Below, piece after piece: positions 6,444 to 13,680 of a DNA stretch of 13,796 bases (position 1 is the first letter of the stretch; each line of letters begins with the position of its first letter). Under the pieces are notes generated by a model. That model was given only the letters and a program-made list of their open reading frames with translations. It did not search any database and had not been told where the DNA came from. The position numbers and the translations under genes are program-made. This DNA is from an uncultured Erysipelotrichaceae bacterium (GTDB taxonomy: Bacteria > Bacillota_I > Bacilli_A > RF39 > UBA660). The stretch lies in NCBI GenBank assembly GCA_902796215.1, contig CADBNY010000033.1, positions 1 through 13,796 on the forward strand, written 5' to 3'.

Positions 6444-7634
6444 ATGGAAAAAATTTATATGGAAGAGTATAAGAAACAAAAACAGAAAAAAATTGATTTT
6501 TCAGTAGTATTATCATTTGTTGTTGCAATAATGGGAGTGTTTTCAGTTGCAACATTTGGAGTAGTTACGAATCAAGGGACAGATATTATTAGTTATGCAG
6601 CTCCTGCTGGGACACCAACGGGGGAAAGTTTTACATTTTATTTAGGTAAAACTACTGGTTCTCCAGCTCAACCTATTCAAGTTGTTAGTCATACAACAGC
6701 TAATGGACAAGGTGGGGATACGTTTGTAGTTCCATTGTATTATTCAGATTCTTCTTTCGAATCTCCAGTTTATTGTGTTGAGAAGACTTCTATTGTTGAT
6801 GATCAAGTTGTTTATAACAGAAGTGTAGATATTGATGATTATGGACTTTTATATTTATTAAATAATAGTTCTGCTAATGGTATTTCTGTTACAGGAAAAA
6901 ATAATCAATATTTGGAATCTTATGTTACACAGGCAGCTATTTGGGTTTATTTATATGAGAAATATCCAAATGATTCTAAACATACATTGACAGCTGCTGA
7001 ACTTTCTGCTATTCAAAATGCAAAAAGTATTCAACCTACTGGTGGAGATGTACTTTCTGTTGAAGATGGAATATGGCAGTATATTAATAGATTAGTAGAA
7101 GATGCAAAAGCTGTTTCAGATGTTGCAAAATTGACAGTTACTAAAGCTAGTGATTCTATTGCAAAATCTGATGATTCTAAATTTTATCAATCTGATTTAA
7201 TTACTGTTTCTGGTAATCCATCATCTTCTTTGAAGAATTTTGATATTGTTGTTTCTGGAATTGATGGTGCAGTTGTTGTAGGAGAAAACGGTGAAGAATT
7301 GAACGGAACTAATGTAGCAGTTGGGACTAAATTTAGAGTAAGGGTTCCAGCGGAAAAGGTTACTGAGAGTGTTCAAAATGTAGCTGTTTCTGTAAAAGGT
7401 CATTTTGATACATTATCTGGTACTTATTATGTTAGTGATGAGCGTCAAAAAGTAGTTACGGTTACTGGGGCTACTAAAGATGTTAGTAGTGGCACAGAAG
7501 TTGAATTTATTGGTACTCCTAATACAGGAATGAATGCTGCTCAAACAATTTACTTTATTGGTTTAATTATACTATTATGTGGTGTCGGCATTGTTTATGC
7601 GAATGCAAGACCGGTTAAGAGTAAACAGCAATAA
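6444..7634 (+). CDS. Sortase-anchored surface protein with Cys-Gln thioester (TQXA) domain
   Basis: A 396-aa wall-anchored protein. The GTG at 6435 overlaps the AAGGTG ribosome binding site, so I start at ATG 6444. Layout: basic N-terminus and secretion helix (residues 18-42, KIDFS...FGVV); a domain with C111 in SPVYCVEK and Q163 in YVTQAAIW, the paired motifs of TQXA thioester domains, in which Cys and Gln side chains join to form a reactive internal thioester; then a Ser/Val/Thr-rich beta-type stalk (about 228-348); then the sorting signal TPNTG (358-362), a hydrophobic helix (366-386) and a tail with R389, K392 and K394. In known Gram-positive thioester adhesins this bond couples covalently to host amines; here that role is inference. 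The next gene is a sortase, very likely its own. An antisense open frame at 7221-7403 is a shadow. Confidence 0.85.
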   Translation: MEKIYMEEYKKQKQKKIDFSVVLSFVVAIMGVFSVATFGVVTNQGTDIISYAAPAGTPTGESFTFYLGKTTGSPAQPIQVVSHTTANGQGGDTFVVPLYYSDSSFESPVYCVEKTSIVDDQVVYNRSVDIDDYGLLYLLNNSSANGISVTGKNNQYLESYVTQAAIWVYLYEKYPNDSKHTLTAAELSAIQNAKSIQPTGGDVLSVEDGIWQYINRLVEDAKAVSDVAKLTVTKASDSIAKSDDSKFYQSDLITVSGNPSSSLKNFDIVVSGIDGAVVVGENGEELNGTNVAVGTKFRVRVPAEKVTESVQNVAVSVKGHFDTLSGTYYVSDERQKVVTVTGATKDVSSGTEVEFIGTPNTGMNAAQTIYFIGLIILLCGVGIVYANARPVKSKQQ

Positions 7635-8262
7635 AATTAAAAAGAGCCATATATTATTAATTGGCTCTTTCCTTATTTTTATGGGAATTATTTCTCTTTT
7701 TTGGAATAGTTTTATTCGTCTTCGTGATGAAGTTTATTCAGATATGAGAATTGCAATGATGGGTGAGGAAAAAGTTGATCCTGTTGTTGATACAATTGAG
7801 GATGTTCCCACTGTTGAAAATGTTGATAATGAAACTAATAATAATAGTTATGTTGTAGACTATAGTAAATATTTGGCAGTTTTAGAGATACCAAAAATTG
7901 GTTTAAAGAGGGGTTTTTATGATGTTGGTTCAAAATATAATAATATTCAGTATAATGTAACAATGGTACAAGGTTCTACATTACCAGATGTTGAAAATGG
8001 AAACTTAATTTTAATAGCGCATTCTGGTGATGCATATATTTCTTATTTTGCATATTTATATCGTTTAAGTGTAGGTGATATGATTTATGTTACTTATGGT
8101 GGTAGAAGATATCAGTATCAGCTTGTAAATATTTACGAAGTTGAAAAGAATGGCGTTGTTTCTATTCAAAGAAATCATGAAAGAACAACTTTAACAATGA
8201 TTACTTGTACAAAGAATAATGATTATACCCAGTCTGTTTATATTTCTGAACTAGTTGGTTAG
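7597..8262 (+). CDS. Sortase, probably dedicated to the upstream thioester protein
   Basis: Membrane-anchored transpeptidase that cuts sorting signals and joins the substrate to the wall. Numbered from ATG 7597 (221 aa): cytoplasmic basic segment, TM helix (about 18-36, HILLIGSFLIFMGIISLFW), an acidic linker, then the sortase fold from LEIPKIGLKRGFYDV. The catalytic His is H142 in LILIAHSGD and the catalytic Cys is C204 in LTMITCTKN. The expected Arg after the Cys is missing: TQS (211-213) stands where TxR is usual, and no Arg follows the Cys at all. The start is uncertain: ATG 7597 or 7603, or GTG 7579, all overlap the end of the surface-protein gene and none has a good ribosome binding site, so translation is probably coupled. 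A hairpin at 7641-7670 lies inside its first codons. Subclass is not certain; it is short, without class C extensions. Confidence 0.87.
   Translation: MRMQDRLRVNSNKIKKSHILLIGSFLIFMGIISLFWNSFIRLRDEVYSDMRIAMMGEEKVDPVVDTIEDVPTVENVDNETNNNSYVVDYSKYLAVLEIPKIGLKRGFYDVGSKYNNIQYNVTMVQGSTLPDVENGNLILIAHSGDAYISYFAYLYRLSVGDMIYVTYGGRRYQYQLVNIYEVEKNGVVSIQRNHERTTLTMITCTKNNDYTQSVYISELVG
7641..7680 (+). terminator. Terminator-like hairpin inside the 5' end of the sortase gene
   Basis: Perfect 9-bp stem AAAGAGCCA (7641-7649) and TGGCTCTTT (7662-7670) with a 12-base AT loop, then CCTTATTTTT. It lies seven bases after the surface-protein stop (7632-7634). The U-tract is broken by CC and A, so it may work as a partial terminator or RNA-processing stop that lowers sortase relative to substrate. 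The role is inferred; the hairpin itself is direct. Confidence 0.6.
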
Positions 8263-8275
8263 AGAGGGTGATAAC

Positions 8276-8848
8276 GTGAATTTGTCTTTTTTAGAAAAAT
8301 TTAACATAATATTTAAATACATTTTTTCTTCTTTTCTTTCAATAGAGATGTTCATGTTAAGCCTTTTATTATTTGTTATTTTAGTTGTTAATTTAAAGCG
8401 TAAAAATCATTTTGTGGAAAGATTATCTATTGGTATTTATATTGGCTTTCTTATTGGAATATTGATTAGTTATACAACGTATGTAAAGACTTGTGTTCAT
8501 TCTTTTGCAAAAGATATTATGAATTATATTTATTTTCCATCTACTGTTGTTTATTTTTTTATTATTGCTTTTGTAACAGTTATGATTTTATGGACTTTGT
8601 TTAGTAAGAAAATGACAATGTTTAAAAAAATATTTAATTATTTCTTTTTTAGTATATTATATTTTTTATTTATGTCTTTTATTGCTTTAGCGGCATATGA
8701 TGGAGTAGATTTAATAGATATTTCTAAGTTGTATCAAAATAATACGATTTTGTGTTTTGTGCAAATTAGTAATTTTATATTACTTTTGTGGTTATTATTT
8801 ACTGGTTTTTATCATTTATATTGTTTTTTGAAAAAAAAATATGGTTAA
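8276..8848 (+). CDS. Five-helix membrane protein in the sortase operon, unknown function
   Basis: I do not recognise a named family. The start is GTG 8276, preceded by GAGAGGGTGAT (8262-8272), with five bases between GGGTG and the start; an upstream TTG at 8255 sits inside the sortase end and is less likely. The 190-aa product has five predicted TM helices at about residues 23-41, 52-72, 88-109, 119-140 and 158-180, joined by short basic loops (KRK at 41-43, KK at 111-112, KK at 117-118) and ending KKKYG. There are no soluble domains and no clear catalytic motif; a few Cys residues (73, 160, 183) are scattered. It begins 13 bases after the sortase stop, so it is part of the thioester-protein operon and could assist export, anchoring or sensing, but nothing in its sequence proves this. 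Confidence 0.8.
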   Translation: MNLSFLEKFNIIFKYIFSSFLSIEMFMLSLLLFVILVVNLKRKNHFVERLSIGIYIGFLIGILISYTTYVKTCVHSFAKDIMNYIYFPSTVVYFFIIAFVTVMILWTLFSKKMTMFKKIFNYFFFSILYFLFMSFIALAAYDGVDLIDISKLYQNNTILCFVQISNFILLLWLLFTGFYHLYCFLKKKYG

Positions 8849-8863
8849 ACCATATTTTTTATT
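8831..8863. terminator. Bidirectional terminator between convergent genes
   Basis: Near-perfect palindrome: A-run, ATATGG, TTAAA, CCATAT, T-run (core 8839-8855). It gives a U-tail on either strand, serving the plus-strand membrane protein and the minus-strand vanY-like gene. The plus-strand TAA (8846-8848) is in its loop and the minus-strand TAA (8861-8859) is in its tail. Confidence 0.85.
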
Positions 8864-9764
8864 TGTCAATTACTGTAGCAAAATATTCTTCAAATGAAAT
8901 ATTGTGTTCTTTTATATATTTTGCAGCTTCAAGCCCTACATATCGGTAGTGCCATGATTCAAATTGATATCCAGTTTCATCTACTTTATTTTCTGGAAAT
9001 CTTAATATGAATCCATATTCATGTGCATGTTCTTGCATCCATTGATATTCTTTTGTTCTTTCAAAATTTGTGTAGGTTTCTGTTTTGTTGTAAACATCAG
9101 CGGCTAGACCTGTTTGGTGTTCTGAATGTCCTGGCCTTCCAGAATAAGTGTCTGCATTTTCTTTTCCATCTTGAGCCACATATCTATTATATAAGTTTGT
9201 TTGATAATCATAACTTCTATAAGTAGACATGGCAATAATATTTAAATTTTCTTTTTTAGCAGCAGCGCTAAGACTTTCAAAAGCTTCTTTTGCTACTTTT
9301 ACCATTTTCATATTTCCAATTGCATATTGGTTATCTATTAGTTCTAGATTTTCTGGAATGTAATCTTGTCCTACATTATAATATTTATTTACTAGTATTT
9401 TTTCTGTATTTTGATATTTTGCAGGTTGTGTTTGTTCATATTTTTCTAAATCTAAATTCATGTTTACATTTTTAATAATTTGTTCATTTGATAAGTTTTG
9501 ATTATTTTTTTTATATTCTAAGTATCTATCTAGGTAATCATCTTTAAAATAATCTAATTTCTTATTTATGTTATTTAATTCTTGATATTTTTTTTCTTGC
9601 TCTGTTAATATTTTTTCTTTTTGTTTTATTTCTTTTTTATCTTTTATTTTAGGTTTTGCATTGTTTTTAGTTATTATTGATATTGTAATTCCTAATAGTA
9701 TAAATACTATTAAAATTATTATTATATTTTTGATTTTCAATTTTGCTTTTTTTCTATTTTTCAT
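8859..9764 (-). CDS. VanY-type D-alanyl-D-alanine carboxypeptidase (M15B, zinc)
   Basis: Zinc metallopeptidase that trims the terminal D-Ala from peptidoglycan stem peptides (or an L,D/D,D relative). The 301-aa product has a very basic N-terminus, a TM anchor (about 12-32), a Lys/Glu-rich coiled-coil-like linker (about 40-110), then the M15B domain. Motifs seen are STYRSYDYQ (180-188, with R183 the usual substrate-binding Arg), the GRPGHSEHQTGLAAD block with zinc ligands H216 and D223, and FESWHYRYVG with E269 and the third ligand H272. All catalytic residues are present. The start ATG is preceded by TAGGTGAT on the minus strand. It converges on the sortase operon and diverges from dacF. There are no vanHAX, vanS or vanR neighbours, so it is a routine wall enzyme, not evidence of glycopeptide resistance. 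The plus-strand open frames within it are shadows. Confidence 0.9.
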   Translation of the reverse strand: MKNRKKAKLKIKNIIIILIVFILLGITISIITKNNAKPKIKDKKEIKQKEKILTEQEKKYQELNNINKKLDYFKDDYLDRYLEYKKNNQNLSNEQIIKNVNMNLDLEKYEQTQPAKYQNTEKILVNKYYNVGQDYIPENLELIDNQYAIGNMKMVKVAKEAFESLSAAAKKENLNIIAMSTYRSYDYQTNLYNRYVAQDGKENADTYSGRPGHSEHQTGLAADVYNKTETYTNFERTKEYQWMQEHAHEYGFILRFPENKVDETGYQFESWHYRYVGLEAAKYIKEHNISFEEYFATVIDK

Positions 9765-9850
9765 TTTATCACCTAATTTATCATAGCATTAAATTTTTAT
9801 TTTATGAATAAATTTTTGACAATTTACATAAAAAATTGATAGGAGGATTT
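9765..9850. promoter_or_regulatory. Shared promoter region of the two carboxypeptidase genes
   Basis: Only 86 bases separate the divergent starts. Minus strand: TGCTATGAT (9788-9780, plus coordinates) fits an extended -10 before the vanY-like gene. Plus strand: TTGACA at 9816-9821 is a perfect -35, but at the right distance the DNA is already the ribosome binding site, so the dacF promoter is unclear (TACATA at 9825-9830 is an alternative -10). AGGAGG at 9841-9846 sets the dacF start. Confidence 0.45.
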
Positions 9851-10987
<1,137 letters not shown>

Positions 10988-11004
10988 TATCTGCTTTTTT
11001 CTTT

Positions 11005-11042
11005 AAAAAAGGAAATATTTTTTTCCTTTTTTATTTTTTTTT
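11005..11042 (+). terminator. Intrinsic terminator of dacF
   Basis: 11-bp stem AAAAAAGGAAA with TTTCCTTTTTT, 6-base loop, then a run of T from 11034. Unlike most terminators in this window it stands clear of the stop codon (10985-10987). Confidence 0.85.
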
Positions 11043-11050
11043 GATATAAT
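11042..11050 (+). promoter_or_regulatory. Extended -10 promoter of the SGNH-like gene
   Basis: TGATATAAT, a TGn extension and perfect TATAAT (11045-11050), starting within the end of the dacF terminator T-run. The -35 position (TTTCCT) is poor, as is common with extended -10 promoters. Confidence 0.6.
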
Positions 11051-11074
11051 TACTTTTATAGGAAGGTTGGTAAT

Positions 11075-12073
11075 ATGGGAAGAAAAAAACCTTATAGTAG
11101 TGTTAAGAGCAGACGTAATTTTAATTATAGTGGTGGTCAAAATAAAGGAAATAAATATGTTGCTAGAAAAGAATCCTTTTTTAAGGAAAAGAAGTCTCTT
11201 GAAAATACTACTAGAATTCGAATTGATAAAGATCGATTAAATGATTTTGAATCCTTAGATACTAGTTTTTTAGAAGGAAGAAGACAAAAAAAAATAACTA
11301 GGGAGGTAAAATCTGAAAATAGAAGTAAACCTAGAAAAAGATATAATGTTTCTATTATTAAAAAATTTCGAAATGTTTTTTATTTTTTAGGTGTTTTATC
11401 TTTAGTAATTTTAATTATTGTGTTCTTTTCTAATAGTTTTTTATTTACAGGAAGAAAATCTGATAATATGAAGAAAGACATTGTTAAGGAGCAAGAAAAA
11501 CAGCAAAAAAAAGAAAGTGAAATAGATACTAATTATTTATTTATAGGTGGATATCATACAGATAAATTTTCTTTGGATGAGTTAGGTTTTTTGTATCCAT
11601 ATGTAAAAAAAAGTAAAGAAGAGTTTTTTACTGATGATATTTTAGATTCCATGAAGGAGAATATATATGATTATAATCCTTCTCTCATATTTTTTGAGTT
11701 GGGTACTTCTGATTATGTGGATGGAAAAAGTGAGGATGAAATCTTAAAGAATATTGAGGATATTATTATTAAAACAAAGGACAATCGTCCTTATGCAGAA
11801 ATTTATGTGGAATCTTTTTATCCTATTAATAAAGATGTAGAAGATTATGATGATGAATTATTTAAAGACAAAGATAATAAAGATTTGATGGATTTTAATA
11901 AAAAAATAGAACGTCTTTGTAAATCTGTTCATGTCCATTATCTTGATATTTATTCTGAACTTGTTGAAAAAGACAAATTAAATGATGATTATACAGATGA
12001 TGGTGTACATTTGAATGAAACTGGTTATAAACGATTATTTAAAGTTATTAGAAAAATTGTAGATAGTAAATAA
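11075..12073 (+). CDS. Membrane-anchored SGNH/GDSL-like protein with lost catalytic residues
   Basis: 332 aa: a basic, Arg/Lys/Ser-rich cytoplasmic segment (1-99), one TM helix (about 101-121), a charged linker (130-150) and an outside SGNH-hydrolase-like domain (153-330). The fold is recognisable from YLFIGGYHTD (where active enzymes read FxGDSxT), TDDILDSM, NPSLIFFELGTSD (active: GTND), NRPYAEIYVESFYPIN, and DDGVHLNETGY with the D309-x-x-H312 pair intact. The nucleophile Ser of block I is Y160, its Asp is G159, the block II glycine region is KKSKEEFF, and block III Asn is S212. So three of the four SGNH positions are changed while the fold and C-terminal dyad remain. Active relatives remove acyl groups from wall or lipid substrates; this one is more likely a binding or regulatory pseudo-enzyme. 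It has its own promoter and terminator. Confidence 0.8.
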   Translation: MGRKKPYSSVKSRRNFNYSGGQNKGNKYVARKESFFKEKKSLENTTRIRIDKDRLNDFESLDTSFLEGRRQKKITREVKSENRSKPRKRYNVSIIKKFRNVFYFLGVLSLVILIIVFFSNSFLFTGRKSDNMKKDIVKEQEKQQKKESEIDTNYLFIGGYHTDKFSLDELGFLYPYVKKSKEEFFTDDILDSMKENIYDYNPSLIFFELGTSDYVDGKSEDEILKNIEDIIIKTKDNRPYAEIYVESFYPINKDVEDYDDELFKDKDNKDLMDFNKKIERLCKSVHVHYLDIYSELVEKDKLNDDYTDDGVHLNETGYKRLFKVIRKIVDSK

Positions 12074-12091
12074 ATACTATCTATTTTTTTT
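12060..12091 (+). terminator. Terminator around the SGNH-like stop codon
   Basis: 9-bp stem TAGATAGTA (12060-12068) with TACTATCTA (12075-12083), followed by eight T. The 6-base loop contains the TAA stop (12071-12073). Confidence 0.85.
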
Positions 12092-12141
12092 ACATATTTT
12101 AATAATTCATTCATATTATTAATTATGAAAGTGAGGAAAAT

Positions 12142-12402
12142 ATGGAAATATTAAAAGTTAGTAGTAAATCAAATCCAAATAGTGTAGCAGGAGCATTAGC
12201 TAATGTATTTCGAGAGAAAGGTGTTGTTGAAATTCAAGCTGTAGGTGCAGGAGCTCTTAATCAAGCTATTAAAGCTATTGCGATTGCGAGAGGTTTTGTT
12301 GCTCCTTCTGGAAAAAATCTAGTTTGTATTCCTGCATTTCAAGATATCTCAATTGATGGCGAAGAAAGAACTGCTATAAAATTAATTGTAGAAGCAAAAT
12401 AG
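12142..12402 (+). CDS. spoVS: Stage V sporulation protein S family (SpoVS)
   Basis: Small (86 aa) Alba-like protein. Almost the whole sequence matches the family: MEILKVSSKSNPNSVAGALA at the start, EIQAVGAGALNQAIKAIAIARGFV in the middle (the conserved nucleic-acid-binding-like core), and a CIPAFQDISIDGEERTAIKL ending. In Bacillus it affects septation and later spore development, but it is common in bacteria that do not sporulate, so it is not proof of sporulation here. The ribosome binding site is GAGG at 12133-12136 before ATG 12142. I see no clear promoter in the 50 bases after the previous terminator. No other sporulation gene is in the window. Its stop lies in the loop of its own terminator. 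Confidence 0.95.
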   Translation: MEILKVSSKSNPNSVAGALANVFREKGVVEIQAVGAGALNQAIKAIAIARGFVAPSGKNLVCIPAFQDISIDGEERTAIKLIVEAK

Positions 12403-12422
12403 TGCTTCTATTTTTGTTTTTT
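12389..12422 (+). terminator. Terminator around the spoVS stop codon
   Basis: 8-bp stem TAGAAGCA (12389-12396) with TGCTTCTA (12403-12410), then a T-run broken once by G. The TAG stop (12400-12402) is in the 6-base loop. Confidence 0.85.
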
Positions 12423-12441
12423 ATGTTAAAATATATATAGT
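12414..12441 (+). promoter_or_regulatory. Possible promoter of the zinc-ribbon membrane protein
   Basis: TTGTTT (12414-12419), 16 bases, TATAGT (12436-12441), overlapping the T-run of the spoVS terminator. Weak match. Confidence 0.35.
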
Positions 12442-12459
12442 AAGATGGATGGTGATTTT

Positions 12460-13614
12460 ATGAATGAAGAAAAAAATACGATATACTGTTCTAGATGTGG
12501 TGCAGAAATGAGTGATAATTCTCGTTATTGTATGAAGTGTGGTAATTTGAATTATAATCATGATGCTAATGAAGGTATGCGACCTTTTATTGAAAATCCA
12601 GCTAATGAAACATATCAAGTTGGTTCTGGAAAATTTGCAGTTCAAAATAGCAATGATACATCTGTTCATACAATGATTGGTAATAATACTGGAAATAAAA
12701 AATTGTGTTTTTTATTTACTTTTTTTACTTATGTTTTGTCTCTAGGTATTTGTTTTTTATTAAACCATACAAATCTTACAATTTATTATTTTATTTCTGT
12801 TGTAGTTGTTTCATTTTTTTTCTTGTATGTTTATGCACTAGAATTAATTTTTATGAAAAGTAATAAAACTTGGTGGTCAGCTTTGATCCCTGTTTATAAT
12901 GGAATGGTATTATCAGATATTACTTTTCATAAATCATGGATAGGAATTTTACTTCTTATACCTATTGTGGGGCAAGTCCTTTTCTTAATTCTTTTGTATC
13001 GATTAGGAAAAAGTTTTCGTTATAGTGGAATTCTAACAGCTTTATTATCAATTATTTATATTTTACTTATAGGATATGGTAATCATTTTTATGAGGGGCA
13101 TGCTTTTACAGAATCGATTGATGATAATAAATTTTTAGAAAAGGAATATAAATATAAAAAGATATTTTTAACATTTATTTCGATTTGTTTAGTAATTTCT
13201 TTTGGGGTTATTGCCTTTTTTCATTCTTCTGATATAAAGAAGATAATAAAATCTTTTTCTTCTTACTATTATGTTTATGCAGCTAAGAGAATTGTTTCAA
13301 AAACCGAGAAAGCTTTTATAAAACAAAAATTTGAATGTAAGAAGAATACTTCTTCAGAACCAGATGCTTATTATTTTTTCTATTCTGATTTAGGAGATTA
13401 TATTTATTTACCATTATATATGACTAGAGATTCTATTGAAGGATATGTTAAGGTGGTAGTAGAAAAAGGCGAATACCAATATTATGTTAGTTTAGGGGAT
13501 TCTAATAAAAAAATTCCAGAAACTGAAATTCATTTTATTAACACTGATTCTGTTATTGATATGGAGTTTGAGGATATTGATCGGGATTCTGTTTTGTCGT
13601 GTGATATTTATTAG
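12460..13614 (+). CDS. Zinc-ribbon multi-pass membrane protein with extracellular C-terminal domain
   Basis: Function unknown. Start chosen at ATG 12460 because GGTGAT (12451-12456) sits just before it; ATG 12445 is the alternative and adds five residues. The 384-aa product begins with a double CxxC zinc ribbon (C10, C13, C24, C27: YCSRCGAEM...YCMKCGN), a polar linker (35-80), then helices at about 82-101, 107-131, 160-180 and 188-206. Residues 139-185 (WWSALIPVYNGMVL...WIGILLLIPIVGQVLF...LGKSF) resemble the DUF5684 type of small membrane module by pattern. A fifth helix (234-254) leads to a C-terminal domain of about 130 residues with YAAKRIVSKTEKAF and a Tyr-rich EGYVKVVVEKGEYQYYVSLGD segment, probably outside. 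The topology, cytosolic metal ribbon plus outside domain, suggests sensing or assembly. The antisense open frame at 12421-12669 is a shadow. Confidence 0.78.
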   Translation: MNEEKNTIYCSRCGAEMSDNSRYCMKCGNLNYNHDANEGMRPFIENPANETYQVGSGKFAVQNSNDTSVHTMIGNNTGNKKLCFLFTFFTYVLSLGICFLLNHTNLTIYYFISVVVVSFFFLYVYALELIFMKSNKTWWSALIPVYNGMVLSDITFHKSWIGILLLIPIVGQVLFLILLYRLGKSFRYSGILTALLSIIYILLIGYGNHFYEGHAFTESIDDNKFLEKEYKYKKIFLTFISICLVISFGVIAFFHSSDIKKIIKSFSSYYYVYAAKRIVSKTEKAFIKQKFECKKNTSSEPDAYYFFYSDLGDYIYLPLYMTRDSIEGYVKVVVEKGEYQYYVSLGDSNKKIPETEIHFINTDSVIDMEFEDIDRDSVLSCDIY

Positions 13615-13643
13615 AATTGAAATTTTGTTTTTTTAGATTTTCC

Positions 13644-13673
13644 TTGAAAAATGTAATAGTTTTGATATATAAT
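13644..13673 (+). promoter_or_regulatory. Promoter of the T-box-like leader
   Basis: TTGAAA (13644-13649), an 18-base spacer and a perfect TATAAT (13668-13673), placing transcription start near 13680, just before the structured leader. Confidence 0.7.
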
Positions 13674-13680
13674 ATCAATA

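Noticed and set aside
8859..9764. Glycopeptide-resistance locus
   Set aside because: A VanY-type enzyme alone, without vanHAX or vanSR genes nearby, is ordinary wall maintenance.
12142..12402. SpoVS as evidence of a spore-former
   Set aside because: SpoVS family proteins are widespread in bacteria that do not sporulate, and no other sporulation gene is in the window.
12421..12669. Antisense open frame over the zinc-ribbon gene start
   Set aside because: The plus strand there encodes a clear double CxxC ribbon; the antisense product has no domain pattern.
13615..13640. Terminator after the zinc-ribbon gene
   Set aside because: There is a T-run, but the preceding inverted repeat (AATT/AATT) is only four base pairs.
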